Below are positions 8,242 through 17,879 of a stretch of DNA of 44,796 nt, piece after piece; within the stretch, counting starts at the first letter, position 1, and every line of letters begins with the position of its first letter. Location: NCBI GenBank assembly GCA_012729755.1, contig JAAYCN010000122.1:1-44796 (forward strand). Direction: 5' to 3'. The notes below the pieces were generated by a model. That model searched no databases. It saw only the letters and a program-made list of their open reading frames with translations, and was not told the DNA's origin. The translations under genes were made by a program, and so were the position numbers. Source of the DNA: Chloroflexota bacterium (GTDB taxonomy: Bacteria > Chloroflexota > Anaerolineae > Anaerolineales > Anaerolineaceae).

Positions 8242-9843
8242 ATGGCACAAGCACTTTATCGAACCTGGCGCCCGCACCTTTGGGAAGAAGTTGTGGGTCA
8301 GGATCATATCGTTCAAACCCTCCGCAACGCGATCAGCCAGGAACGCATTGGTCACGCTTACCTGTTCGGAGGCCCGCGCGGCACAGGCAAAACCACCAGC
8401 GCGCGTCTTCTGGCGAAAGCGGTTAATTGCCTCGAGCCTGATCTTGCCAGACGCCCCTGCGACAAATGCGCCAATTGCGTCGCCGTGAATGAAGGCCGCT
8501 TTATGGACCTGATTGAAATTGACGCCGCTTCCAACACCAGCGTGGATGATGTACGCGACCTGCGCGACAAGGTTGGTTTCGCCCCCAGCCAGGGCCGCTT
8601 CAAGGTCTACATCATCGATGAAGTCCACATGCTCTCCACCTCCGCCTTCAATGCTTTATTGAAGACGCTTGAGGAGCCGCCGTCGCATGTTATCTTTATA
8701 CTGGCCACGACCGAAATTCATAAAATCCCTGCCACGGTGCTCTCCCGCTGCCAGCGCCACGAGTTCCGCCGCATCCCAATGCAAACCATCATCCAAAAGC
8801 TCAAGCTGCTCACCAAACAGGAAAACATCCAAATTGACGATGACGCGCTCAGTCTGGTTGCGCGTCAGGCCACCGGCAGCCTGCGCGATGCCATTTCTCT
8901 GGTAGACCAGCTCAGTTCGGTCTCACAGAGGATCACCCTCCAAACTGCCCAGGATGTCCTCGGCACCGCTACCAGTCAGGCAGTCATCGAATTGGTAGAC
9001 GCGATCATCAAGAAGGAGCATGCCGTCGGGTTGGAAATCATCCATAAAGCGCTCGATTCAGGCAGTGATCCGCGCCAGTTTGCCCGTCAGATTGTCGATT
9101 ATTTGCGCAATCTGCTCGTCATCAAGCTCGAAGGCGGCAAATCGCTCGAATTAATGCCCGAGGTTCGCAAACAGATGAATGACCAGAGCGAAGAATTCAC
9201 CACCCCTTGTCTGGTCGGCATCATCAGCGCATTCAGCAACGCCGCGACCGATCTCAAAGCCAATTGGCACCCTGGCCTTGGCCTGGAATTAGCCTATTCC
9301 AGCTCAATCTCCGACCTGACTCAAACCCAGCTAGTCTCATCCAAAACGCAGAGTCAGCGAGCCGCCACCCCAACCGCGCCAGCTGTCTCGTCAACCCGAA
9401 AGGAACCCATCGCGGCCAAGCCCGAGCCAAAACCTGATTCCAAGCCAATGCCAGAGCCCAAAGCAGCTGAATTCGTGCCTGGCAGCGCCTTAACCCTCGA
9501 AGCAGTCAATGAGCAGTGGAGCGAGGTCAAGAAGCAACTCAAACGCGTTGACCCAGTTGCCGCTGCCCTGCTAAACTCGTGCAAACTGCTCGAAGTCAAC
9601 AACGGCGCTTTGACAATAAATTTCAGCAGTGAGCTTTTATATGAGAAAATGAATAATGAGAAAACCCTGCGCACGGTTAAAAAAGAGCTGTCGGCTTATT
9701 TTGGCCAACCCATCGAGGTGATCTCGACAGCAGGTCAAAATGCTGGTCGCTCGCCGCAAGGCTATGAACCGGGCGGTTTAGTTGATCTTGCCCAAAAGGA
9801 ATTGGGCGGCAGGGTAAGAAAAGTTGAAAAGAAGAAGGAGTAA
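8242..9843 (+). CDS. dnaX: DNA polymerase III subunit gamma/tau
   Basis: This is the clamp-loader ATPase that organises the replicative polymerase. Walker A is GGPRGTGKT (44-52), zinc-binding cysteines are at 63, 73, 76 and 79, the Walker B DEVH is at 126-129, and the SRC arginine-finger motif is in LSRCQRHEF. After the three clamp-loader domains there is a proline/lysine/alanine-rich linker (about 370-413) and a tau-like C-terminal domain. Length, 533 residues, is typical of Gram-positive-type DnaX. An AAGGAG box at 8233-8238 fixes the start. The downstream ybaB and recR genes form the common dnaX-ybaB-recR set. Confidence 0.96.
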   Translation: MAQALYRTWRPHLWEEVVGQDHIVQTLRNAISQERIGHAYLFGGPRGTGKTTSARLLAKAVNCLEPDLARRPCDKCANCVAVNEGRFMDLIEIDAASNTSVDDVRDLRDKVGFAPSQGRFKVYIIDEVHMLSTSAFNALLKTLEEPPSHVIFILATTEIHKIPATVLSRCQRHEFRRIPMQTIIQKLKLLTKQENIQIDDDALSLVARQATGSLRDAISLVDQLSSVSQRITLQTAQDVLGTATSQAVIELVDAIIKKEHAVGLEIIHKALDSGSDPRQFARQIVDYLRNLLVIKLEGGKSLELMPEVRKQMNDQSEEFTTPCLVGIISAFSNAATDLKANWHPGLGLELAYSSSISDLTQTQLVSSKTQSQRAATPTAPAVSSTRKEPIAAKPEPKPDSKPMPEPKAAEFVPGSALTLEAVNEQWSEVKKQLKRVDPVAAALLNSCKLLEVNNGALTINFSSELLYEKMNNEKTLRTVKKELSAYFGQPIEVISTAGQNAGRSPQGYEPGGLVDLAQKELGGRVRKVEKKKE

Positions 9844-9845
9844 TC

Positions 9846-10190
9846 ATGGCAAAAGGTTTTAACGCACCAATGGGTGCCCGCAATCAGGGCAATATGATGG
9901 CCCAAATCGCCAAACTGCAGGAGCAAATGGAACAAGCTCAGACTTCGCTCGCTGACGAAAAGGTCACCGAAACCGCCGGTGGCGGTGGCGTCTCAGTCAC
10001 CATGACCGGAGATCAGCGCGTCGTGGAAGTTAAGGTTCAGCCCGACCTGCTTGCCAGCGGTGATACAGAGATGGTTGAGGATATGCTGCTTACCGCCATG
10101 AATAAAGCTCTCGAGAGCTCAAGAAAACTGCACGAAGACAAAATGGCGCCGTTTACCAACCTGCTCTCCGGCTTCGGAATGGGCCGCTGA
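9846..10190 (+). CDS. ybaB: YbaB/EbfC family nucleoid-associated protein
   Basis: YbaB-type proteins are small dimeric DNA-binding proteins usually encoded between dnaX and recR, as here. The 114-residue product has a glutamine-rich first helix, the GGGGVSVTMTGDQRVVEVKVQPD sheet region and a C-terminal helix (EDMLLTAMNKALESS), all as in the family. The start lies two bases after the dnaX stop codon. Confidence 0.92.
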   Translation: MAKGFNAPMGARNQGNMMAQIAKLQEQMEQAQTSLADEKVTETAGGGGVSVTMTGDQRVVEVKVQPDLLASGDTEMVEDMLLTAMNKALESSRKLHEDKMAPFTNLLSGFGMGR

Positions 10191-10195
10191 CCTTT

Positions 10196-10804
10196 ATGCG
10201 CGCCATTCCAGATCCGGTTCAGAACCTCATCGATGCATTTTCGCGCCTGCCAGGCATCGGTCCCAAAACCGCCTCCCGCCTGGCGTTTTATCTGCTAAAA
10301 GCCTCAGATGAAGTGTCCTTCGACCTGGCCAAAGCGCTCGAGTCGATGAAAACAAAAACCAGTCACTGCCGGCTTTGCTTCAATATCACCATGGCGGGCG
10401 AAGAACTGTGCGATATCTGTGCCTCTTCCACTCGAAATGATGACTTGCTTTGCGTCGTCGAAGAGCCGCTGGATGTCATCGCCATCGAGCGCACCGGAGC
10501 ATATCAGGGCAAATACCACGTTCTGCAGGGTGTGCTCTCGCCGATCGAGGGCATCGGGCCTGACCAGATCAAAATTTTCCCGCTGCTCGAGCGTCTTAAA
10601 AACCACCCGGTCGAGGAAGTCATCCTGGCCACTAATCCCAGCATGGAAGGCGACACCACCGCCCTCTACCTGCAACAGCGCATCCTGCCGCTCGGCATCA
10701 AAGTTTCCCGCCTTGCCCGCGGGTTGCCCGTGGGTGGAGATATCGAATACGCCGACCAAAACACCCTTCAGCGCGCCCTCTCCGGCCGACAGAGTGTCGA
10801 TTAG
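10196..10804 (+). CDS. recR: Recombination mediator RecR
   Basis: RecR works with RecF/RecO to load RecA onto gapped DNA. The helix-hairpin-helix LPGIGPKTASRLAF is at 18-31, the zinc finger has Cys58, Cys61, Cys72 and Cys75, and the Toprim domain shows VVEEPLDVIAIE and the ATNPSMEGD motif. Length (202) is standard. The start follows ybaB after five bases, completing the dnaX-ybaB-recR operon. Confidence 0.97.
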   Translation: MRAIPDPVQNLIDAFSRLPGIGPKTASRLAFYLLKASDEVSFDLAKALESMKTKTSHCRLCFNITMAGEELCDICASSTRNDDLLCVVEEPLDVIAIERTGAYQGKYHVLQGVLSPIEGIGPDQIKIFPLLERLKNHPVEEVILATNPSMEGDTTALYLQQRILPLGIKVSRLARGLPVGGDIEYADQNTLQRALSGRQSVD

Positions 10805-10875
10805 AAAGCTGCTCAAATTATCAGTTATGTTACCCGATCAACGTCTATCATAGGTAAAAGGTAAAAGCACAAATT

Positions 10876-12081
10876 ATGAAAAAAATAGCAGTTTTTACAA
10901 TGGGAACTCGGGGTGATGTGCAACCTTATATCTACCTGGCACAAGCCCTGACTGATGCAGGTTATGAGGTCACACTGGGTTCACACCCTTGTTGGAAGTC
11001 ACTGATTGAAAAATCGGGGGTTTTATTTGTGCCGATTGGGCCAGATATCGACATCGAGAGAGAAGCTTCAGCCATTCGCAGCGATTCAACACACCCTGTC
11101 GTCAGCATGCTCAAGACGATGAACTTCATATTCCGCATAGTTCAGAACTCTTCACCAGAAATTTTCGATGCCTGCAAAGGTAAAGACCTTATCATCGTCT
11201 CTCACAGCCAAATGGCTGCCACTGAAGCTGAGGTTTTAGGTATCCCGACCGTCAACGTGACTTTACAGACCGAGATGATTCCTGAAAAGCTAAAGGCAAT
11301 GAAACCTCTCCAGAAAGCGCTTGGAAAGCTGATCGCCAGCCAGGCTGCAAAACCATACAACAAAGTTCGCAAGCGATATAACCTTCCGAAGGTGAATTCG
11401 ATGGATGAAGTGATGTCAAATCGACTCAATTTAATTCCCATCAGCAGGCATTTCATCGCCCCAAGCCCATACTGGGAGCCGCAACATCAAATGACCGGGT
11501 TTTGGTACACCGAAGATAAGGAATATGCCCCAGATACATCACTTGCCACCTTTCTTGAGAATGGCGAAAAACCAGTCATCCTCGCTTTGGGCGCCATGTC
11601 ATTTGAGGCAAAAAAGGAAGAAGATAAGTTAAGCAAATTTATCAGGGCGTTTGAAATCACGGGTACACGTGCCATCATTCAAGGTTTTCAAATGACCCTG
11701 AAAACTTATACACTGCCAAAATCGATGTTGGCTGTGGGGCCGATCCCACACAGTTATCTCTTCCGCAAGGGTTGGTGTGTGATTCACCATTGCGGGTTTG
11801 GAACCTCAGCCGCTTCCCTGATTTATGGCATCCCATCCATACCCGTGCCCCACATCCTTGATCAGTTCGCCAATGCTGAAAGATTGGTAAAAATTGGCGC
11901 GGCAGTCCCCCCAATCAAAGCAAGCGATCTGACCGAACAGCGCATCGTCGACGCGATTATGCTGATGCGGTCTTCTTACGCGGAAAAGTTTTCGCGGGTA
12001 ACCGAGCTCTCCGAATTGGTCAAAGCCGAACATGGCTTGGATAAATCGGTTGAATTAATCAACCAAATTATGGGTGACTGA
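10876..12081 (+). CDS. Glycosyltransferase, UGT/GT28-like (sterol glucosyltransferase type)
   Basis: The 401-residue protein has the two-domain GT-B design. The N-terminus MKKIAVFTMGTRGDVQPYI carries the GDVQP motif of sterol and macrolide glucosyltransferases, and the donor-binding motif HHCGFGT (304-310) is followed by GIPSIPVPHILDQFANA, equivalent to the GTxxxxxxxGxPxxxxPxxxDQ signature. It probably transfers a sugar from a nucleotide-sugar to a lipid or polyketide acceptor. It is less GC-rich than the preceding genes and is not part of their conserved set, so it may have been acquired separately. Confidence 0.78.
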   Translation: MKKIAVFTMGTRGDVQPYIYLAQALTDAGYEVTLGSHPCWKSLIEKSGVLFVPIGPDIDIEREASAIRSDSTHPVVSMLKTMNFIFRIVQNSSPEIFDACKGKDLIIVSHSQMAATEAEVLGIPTVNVTLQTEMIPEKLKAMKPLQKALGKLIASQAAKPYNKVRKRYNLPKVNSMDEVMSNRLNLIPISRHFIAPSPYWEPQHQMTGFWYTEDKEYAPDTSLATFLENGEKPVILALGAMSFEAKKEEDKLSKFIRAFEITGTRAIIQGFQMTLKTYTLPKSMLAVGPIPHSYLFRKGWCVIHHCGFGTSAASLIYGIPSIPVPHILDQFANAERLVKIGAAVPPIKASDLTEQRIVDAIMLMRSSYAEKFSRVTELSELVKAEHGLDKSVELINQIMGD

Positions 12082-12152
12082 AGTTGTTTTTACCTCGCCC
12101 CACCCTGGATGCAGCGCTGGCATCTCACCCAGAACCGAGCTACCCCCATCAG

Positions 12153-12191
12153 TGTCATCCAGACCGAGCGCAGCAAAGGCGAAAGATCTGG
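12153..12191. repeat. Short GTCATCC-GAGCGCAGC intergenic repeat
   Basis: The segment GTCATCCAGACCGAGCGCAG followed by CAAAGGCGAAAGATCT resembles a short palindromic intergenic repeat seen in many bacterial genomes. Only one copy is seen in this window. The GAGCGCAGC word is shared with the main repeat core. Confidence 0.5.
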
Positions 12192-12229
12192 CATTTTCAA
12201 CATAAACCAAAACCCGTCCCAGGGCAATC

Positions 12230-12490
12230 ACATCTTATTTTTCAGTCAAACAAGTCATTAAGCCCTCTCTTTGGGAGAGTCAGCATAACCGGAGATAGGC
12301 TTGTTTTCGCCTTTTCTCAGGTAAGTGTTAAAGATGGTCAAGGCTAATACCATCTTCATCAAACATACCTAAACACCCTCTCCAGTCTCGCTGCGCTCGC
12401 CAGCTTCCCCTTGGGGCAGCCTGATATCAAACTAAAAGACTCACACTCTGTTTAGCTAAAGTCGCTCATTTAGACAATTGCCCTGAACCC
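12230..12490 (-). repeat. Intergenic repeat, modules A-core-B (copy E), inverted
   Basis: Read on the minus strand, module A (12420-12490) leads to a CCCC-AA-GGGG hairpin (12407-12416), the core (12371-12404) and module B (12230-12370). Unlike the copy at 7229-7690 it has one core and no spacer module. It lies in opposite orientation to that copy, with the lamin-tail to glycosyltransferase genes between them. Confidence 0.88.
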
Positions 12491-12502
12491 GTCCTCTTCA
12501 CC

Positions 12503-12532
12503 TTGTTTTACCCCTATCGAAACGGTTATAAT
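12503..12532 (+). promoter_or_regulatory. alaS promoter
   Basis: TTGTTT (12503-12508), an 18-base spacer and a perfect TATAAT (12527-12532) lie 33 bases ahead of the ATG. This makes an upstream TTG start at 12503 untenable. No T-box-like structure was seen in the short leader. Confidence 0.7.
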
Positions 12533-12565
12533 TTTCCATCTAACATCTCTTTTCGGAGTCTTTTT

Positions 12566-15295
12566 ATGTATTTAACCGGCAACCAGGTCAGACAATCTTT
12601 CATCGATTTCTTCGCCGCGCGCGGCCATACCGTCGTGCCCAGCGCTTCCCTCGTTCCTGGCGGCGACTCTACTCTGCTTTTCACCAACTCCGGCATGGTC
12701 CAATTCAAGGATGTCTTCCTCGGCACCGACATCCGCCCCTACACCCGCGCAGTCGATAGTCAGAAATGTCTGCGTGTCTCCGGCAAGCATAATGACCTCG
12801 ACACCGTCGGGCGCGACAACACTCACCACACCTTCTTTGAAATGCTCGGCAACTGGTCCTTCGGCGATTACTACAAAGACGAAGCGATCGCCTGGTCCTG
12901 GGAGCTGCTCACCTCTGTGTGGGGTTTGGACAAATCACGCCTATACGCAACCGTTTTCCGCGATGAAGAAGGTGTTTTGCCACAGGACGACGAAGCCGCC
13001 GCCGCCTGGCTCAAACAACCCGGCTTCGACCCCACCCACCTGGTCTGGGGCAACCGCCACGACAATCTCTGGGAAATGGCCGAGACCGGCCCCTGTGGCC
13101 CTTGCTCCGAAATTCATTACGATTTCGGCCCCGAAGCCTGCGACCTGCGAGACGTGCCCGGCCATGTCTGCCAGGTGAATGGCGACTGCAAGCGCATCGT
13201 TGAAATCTGGAATAACGTCTTCATCCAGTACAACCGCGTTTCGCCCACCGAATTTCTGCCGCTGCCCAAGCGTCACGTTGATACCGGCATGGGTTTCGAA
13301 CGAATTGTTTCAATTATCCAAAATGTCAAAGGCAATTACGAAACTGACCTGCTCAAACCCTTGATCGACAAAGTGCAAGCGCTCGCCAAACAGACCGACG
13401 CAGAGCGTCAAAACAATCTGACCCCCTACCGCGTCATTGCCGACCATGTTCGCGCTGCCAGCTTCCTGATGGCGGACGGAGTCATTCCCGGAAATATTGG
13501 ACGTAATTACGTCTGCCGCATGATTATCCGCCGCGCCAGCCGCTTCGCCCGCAAGCTTGGGCTCACCGAACCTTTCATGGCTCAGGTCGCCCAGATCGTC
13601 ATCGACAATTATAGCGGCGCTTACCCTGAACTCAAACAGAACGAAGCGCTAATTCTCTCCACCTTTACCCGCGAAGAGAAACGCTTCAACGAAACCCTCG
13701 ACGCGGGGTTCGCCGAGCTCAACCGGCTGATTGATGACCTTAAAGAGCACGGAAACGCTGCTTTGGACGGCAAGCGCGCTTTTGAGCTTTATGCCACGCT
13801 TGGCTTTCCCCTCGAAATCACCCGCGACATTCTCAGTGAAGCAGGGTTGAGTGTTGACGAAGGCGGATTTTTCGCCGCCATGGAAGAACACCGCGTAACC
13901 TCCGGCAGAGGCCATGCTTTTGGCGATGCTGCCGCGAAAAACACACAAATTTACGCTGACATGGTTCAGTCACTTGTAGCCGACAACAAATTACCCTCGG
14001 CGGGTGTCGTTTACGATCCTTATTCAGGCCTCTCAAAAGAAACGACCTTGCTTGCTCTTTTCGCTGAGGGCGAACCAACTGTTCGGGCTCACCCGGGTGA
14101 AACCGTTGAGCTTTTGCTTGCTGCGACACCCATGTACCTTGAATCCGGCGGTCAGGTCATGGATACTGGGCGCGTCTTCTCTAACCCTCCCGGCGCGTGG
14201 GAAGTCGCCATCAGCGCGGTTTCCAAACCAGCCGCTGGCGCCATCATCCATACTGGAGAGGTAATAAGCGGCTCGCCCAAAACTGGCGACCCAGCCATCG
14301 TTGAAGTTGACCAAACGCGCCGCCGCTCCATCATGCGCAACCACACCGCCACCCACCTGCTGCATGCCGCCCTGCGCAAAGTGTTGGGCGATCAGCTGCA
14401 CCAGTCCGGTTCCGCGGTTGACGCCGACGGTTTGCGCTTCGATTTCAACTTCCCCGAAGCGGTTGGGCGCGAGCGCCTGCTTGAAGTTGAAACAGAAGTA
14501 AATCGCTCGATCCTCGGTCAATACCCGGTGGTCAAACAAATCAAAACCCTCGATCAGGCCAAAGCTGAAGGCGCGATGGCATTATTTGGTGAAAAATATG
14601 GCGCCGAAGTGCGCACCATCCAGGTTGGCGCCAATCCGATCATTTCATATGAACTCTGCGGCGGCACTCATGTCAGCAACACCATAGAGATCGCCTCGTT
14701 TTTCATTGTTGCCGAAAGCAGCATTGCTGCTGGCGTGCGGCGAATTGAAGCCATCACTGGCCAAAAAGCATATAAGTACGCCCGTGCGCGCATCGCTCTG
14801 GTCAATGCCATGTCTCACAGCCTCGAAGTCAGCCCCGAAGAGGCCCCCGCCAAGCTCGACAGGCTAAAAGCTTCGCTCCATGATGCTGACAAAGAAATTG
14901 AGGCTTTACGCGCCAAAGTCGCTTCCGCCGGTTTCGCGGACGCCCTTCGCAATATCCGAACCATCAGCGGCGTATCTTATCTCACCGCTGTCATTCCTGA
15001 TGTCGACATCGACACCCTTCGGGGACTGACCGACCAGTTCCGTCAAAAGCACCCCAGCGGTATCGTCGTGCTCGGCGCCAGCAAAGACGGCAAGCCTTCG
15101 CTGATCGCCGCGGTCACCCCCGACTTGATCGCCCGCGGCCTCAAAGCCGGAGACCTCATCAAACGTGTTGCCGCTGTCATTGGCGGCGGCGGTGGCGGCA
15201 GGCCCGAACTCGCCCAGGCTGGCGGAAAAGATGCTTCAAAACTCTCCGAAGCTCTCGATCAGGTCGCCGGATACATCGAGGATCATCTGAAATAA
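12566..15295 (+). CDS. alaS: Alanyl-tRNA synthetase
   Basis: Charges tRNA-Ala and edits misacylated Ser/Gly. The 909-residue protein starts at an ATG with CGGAG seven bases upstream, beginning MYLTGNQVRQSF. The class II catalytic core shows LFTNSGMVQFKDVFLG, GRDNTHHTFFEMLGNWSFGDYYK and ETGPCGPCSEIHYDFG. The editing domain zinc site is intact: HTATH (593-597) and CGGTH with Cys698 and His702. The C-terminal C-Ala domain has the GGGGGGRPELAQAGG glycine-rich motif. Full length; mutS follows one base after the stop. Confidence 0.98.
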   Translation: MYLTGNQVRQSFIDFFAARGHTVVPSASLVPGGDSTLLFTNSGMVQFKDVFLGTDIRPYTRAVDSQKCLRVSGKHNDLDTVGRDNTHHTFFEMLGNWSFGDYYKDEAIAWSWELLTSVWGLDKSRLYATVFRDEEGVLPQDDEAAAAWLKQPGFDPTHLVWGNRHDNLWEMAETGPCGPCSEIHYDFGPEACDLRDVPGHVCQVNGDCKRIVEIWNNVFIQYNRVSPTEFLPLPKRHVDTGMGFERIVSIIQNVKGNYETDLLKPLIDKVQALAKQTDAERQNNLTPYRVIADHVRAASFLMADGVIPGNIGRNYVCRMIIRRASRFARKLGLTEPFMAQVAQIVIDNYSGAYPELKQNEALILSTFTREEKRFNETLDAGFAELNRLIDDLKEHGNAALDGKRAFELYATLGFPLEITRDILSEAGLSVDEGGFFAAMEEHRVTSGRGHAFGDAAAKNTQIYADMVQSLVADNKLPSAGVVYDPYSGLSKETTLLALFAEGEPTVRAHPGETVELLLAATPMYLESGGQVMDTGRVFSNPPGAWEVAISAVSKPAAGAIIHTGEVISGSPKTGDPAIVEVDQTRRRSIMRNHTATHLLHAALRKVLGDQLHQSGSAVDADGLRFDFNFPEAVGRERLLEVETEVNRSILGQYPVVKQIKTLDQAKAEGAMALFGEKYGAEVRTIQVGANPIISYELCGGTHVSNTIEIASFFIVAESSIAAGVRRIEAITGQKAYKYARARIALVNAMSHSLEVSPEEAPAKLDRLKASLHDADKEIEALRAKVASAGFADALRNIRTISGVSYLTAVIPDVDIDTLRGLTDQFRQKHPSGIVVLGASKDGKPSLIAAVTPDLIARGLKAGDLIKRVAAVIGGGGGGRPELAQAGGKDASKLSEALDQVAGYIEDHLK

Positions 15296-15296
15296 A

Positions 15297-17867
15297 ATGG
15301 CTGAAGCAATCACCCCACTGCGTCAGCAGTACCTTGAGATCAAAAGGCAATATCCTGAAACAATTGTCTTCTTCAGGCTGGGTGATTTCTATGAAACTTT
15401 CGACGAGGACGCCCAAAAAACCTCAGAAGCGCTCGATATCGTCCTCACCTCCCGCCCGGTTGCCAAAGGCGTGCGCGTTCCGATGGCTGGCATTCCTTTC
15501 CATGCCGTCGAGAACTACCTCGGCCGCCTGATCGAGAAAGGATATCATGTCGCCATCTGCGAACAGGTCGGCACTGCCGCCACCGAACGTGGCCTTTTTC
15601 CGCGCGATGTCGTGCGCGTAATTACCCCCGGTACAGTGATCGAGCCGGGGCTGCTGCCCTCCGGCCGCAACAATTATCTTGTCTCTGTTTACGTTCAGGA
15701 TGGTCAAGCCAGCATCGCCTATGTTGATATCAGCACCGGCGAATTTGCCGGCACTCAGCTCGAGAACGACAGCGCCTTTACCCAAATTCATGCTGAGCTT
15801 ACCCGTCTCAAAGCCGCCGAAGTCATCGCTTCAGACACGCTTGAGCTGCCCAAACACTTCCCGGATGATTTCACGCGCGTACCCAACTGGTACTTCGAAC
15901 CTGGCCGCGCGGAAGAACTGATTAAAAGCCAGTTTGGCGTCTCGTCGCTCGAAGGTTTCGGCCTCAAAGATCAGCCTCTCACCCTGCGGGCGGCCGGCGG
16001 TTTGCTCAAATACCTGCGTGAAACGCAAAAAAACAGCCTGCCGAACCTGACCGGCTTCTCGGTTTACAGCCTGACAGACTTCATGGTGCTCGACGGTGAG
16101 ACCCGTCACAACCTCGAACTCACCGAAACCTTACGCGATGGCAAGGTGGATGGTTCCCTGCTCAGCGTGCTCGACAAAACCAAAACGCTGATGGGTAAGC
16201 GCACCTTGCGCGCCTGGGTCAATAAACCTCTGCTTGACCTCGCCGCCATCCATCAACGCCAGAATCTGGTCGAATACTTCTTCAATGAAGGCGTCCGACG
16301 GACCGAGCTCACCGACCTGCTTAAACAGCTGCACGACCTTGAGCGGTTGGTGAATCGCATCGGTTCAGGCAACGCCCGCCCGCCAGACCTGGTCGCTCTT
16401 CGCGAAGACCTCAACCTCATTCCCGAACTGCTCGCCCTGCTCCCCACCGATGCCGAAGTGCTCGCCAGTCTGCGTCAGCGCCTCAGCGACTTTCCGGAAC
16501 TTTCCGATCTTCTTGTCCGATCAATCAGCGACGACCCGCCAGCGACCACCGCCAACATTGGCATCATCCGCCCGGGTTTTTCGACAGAACTTGATCAAAT
16601 TACCGACTCCTCCCGTCATGCTCGCCAGTGGATCGACAACCTTGAATCCGCAGAGCGCAAACGCACCGGCATTAAAACCCTGCGCACGGGCTACAACAAA
16701 GTCTTCGGTTACTACATCGAGATCAGCCGCGGCAGCGCCGATTCAGCCCCCGACAACTACATTCGCAAGCAAACATTGGTCAACGCTGAACGTTTCATCA
16801 CCCCGGAATTAAAAGAATACGAGTCGCTCGTCCTCAACGCCGAAAGTCAGATTCACGAGATTGAGCTGCGCGTCTTCCGCTCGGTGTGTGAACAGATTTC
16901 GACCTTCAGCGCCCGCCTGCTCGAAACCGCCCGCGCCTTAGGCGAGCTGGACAGCCTGATTTCTCTGGCCAGCGTGGCAGCGCTGAACAATTACGTGCGC
17001 CCTCATGTTCAGGCTGAGAAAGGGCTCGAAATCATCAACGGCCGCCATCCGGTCGTTGAAAGGCTCAACACGCTCACCCGCTTCATCGCTAACGACACCG
17101 TTTTCGAACCCGGTGAAATTATTCGGGTCATCACCGGCCCCAACATGAGCGGAAAGTCCACCTTCCTGCGTCAGGTCGTGCTGATCGTGCTTATGGCCCA
17201 GATCGGCAGTTTCGTCCCCGCCGACTCAGCCGTCATCGGTCTGGTCGACCGCGTCTTCACACGCATCGGCGCCCAGGACGCCATCCATGCCGGGCAGTCT
17301 ACCTTTATGGTCGAGATGATCGAAACTGCCAACATCCTCAACCACGCCACCTCACGCAGCCTGTTGATTTTGGATGAAATCGGCCGCGGCACCAGCACCT
17401 ACGACGGCTTATCAATTGCCTGGTCAATTATCGAATACCTGCATAGCCACCCGCGCCTCAAGCCTTTTACCCTCTTTGCAACCCATTATCACGAGCTCAC
17501 CCAACTCGCCGAAAAGCTGCCCGGCGTGCGCAACTACAACGTCGCTGTCACCGAGGCTGAGGGGCGCGTGATCTTCCTTCACAAGATCGTCCCCGGCGGG
17601 GCTGACCGCTCCTACGGTATCCACGTCGCCCAGCTCGCCGGCCTGCCTTCACCGGTCATCCAGCGCGCCAATGAGATTCTTCGCCAGCTCGAAGCCAGCG
17701 CCGGAAAGACCCAACCCGATAAAACCAGCGACGAAAACCAGCTGCGCCTCTTCCCTGAAAACAATCCTCTCATTGAGGCCTTCAAGGCGCTCGATCTCGA
17801 AACCCTCTCCCCCATCCAGGCGCTCAACCTCTTGTATGAGTGGAAAAACAAGTTCTCGATCGAATAA
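15297..17867 (+). CDS. mutS: DNA mismatch repair protein MutS
   Basis: Recognises mismatches and small loops. The mismatch-contact FYE motif is at 31-33 (domain I), Walker A GPNMSGKST at 614-622, the STFMVEM signature and Walker B LILDEIGRGTSTYDG (Asp693/Glu694) follow. The 856-residue length is that of true MutS1, not MutS2. It starts one base after alaS and is convergent with fmt; the two stop codons lie in a small GAATAAC/GTTATTC inverted repeat (about 17863-17884). No mutL is in this window. Confidence 0.98.
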   Translation: MAEAITPLRQQYLEIKRQYPETIVFFRLGDFYETFDEDAQKTSEALDIVLTSRPVAKGVRVPMAGIPFHAVENYLGRLIEKGYHVAICEQVGTAATERGLFPRDVVRVITPGTVIEPGLLPSGRNNYLVSVYVQDGQASIAYVDISTGEFAGTQLENDSAFTQIHAELTRLKAAEVIASDTLELPKHFPDDFTRVPNWYFEPGRAEELIKSQFGVSSLEGFGLKDQPLTLRAAGGLLKYLRETQKNSLPNLTGFSVYSLTDFMVLDGETRHNLELTETLRDGKVDGSLLSVLDKTKTLMGKRTLRAWVNKPLLDLAAIHQRQNLVEYFFNEGVRRTELTDLLKQLHDLERLVNRIGSGNARPPDLVALREDLNLIPELLALLPTDAEVLASLRQRLSDFPELSDLLVRSISDDPPATTANIGIIRPGFSTELDQITDSSRHARQWIDNLESAERKRTGIKTLRTGYNKVFGYYIEISRGSADSAPDNYIRKQTLVNAERFITPELKEYESLVLNAESQIHEIELRVFRSVCEQISTFSARLLETARALGELDSLISLASVAALNNYVRPHVQAEKGLEIINGRHPVVERLNTLTRFIANDTVFEPGEIIRVITGPNMSGKSTFLRQVVLIVLMAQIGSFVPADSAVIGLVDRVFTRIGAQDAIHAGQSTFMVEMIETANILNHATSRSLLILDEIGRGTSTYDGLSIAWSIIEYLHSHPRLKPFTLFATHYHELTQLAEKLPGVRNYNVAVTEAEGRVIFLHKIVPGGADRSYGIHVAQLAGLPSPVIQRANEILRQLEASAGKTQPDKTSDENQLRLFPENNPLIEAFKALDLETLSPIQALNLLYEWKNKFSIE

Positions 17868-17879
17868 CCAGCTGATGAG

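Larger units (their letters stand above)
12082..12565. other. Repeat-rich region upstream of alaS, 484 bp
   Basis: It holds a short repeat of the widespread GTCATCC...GAGCGCAGC type, a large inverted copy of the repeat modules, and the alaS promoter. No coding sequence is supported; an 87-codon frame at 12084-12347 runs through repeats. Confidence 0.7.

Noticed and set aside
9668-9690. Possible programmed frameshift in dnaX at an A-rich run
   Set aside because: The run is GTT AAA AAA GAG in frame, not a canonical A-AAA-AAG heptamer, and it lies near the gene end.
12084-12347. 87-codon reading frame before alaS
   Set aside because: It crosses two repeat elements and shows no domain or ribosome site.
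12400-12565. Possible T-box leader for alaS
   Set aside because: The promoter at 12503-12532 leaves about 25-30 bases of leader, too short, and no T-box motif was seen.
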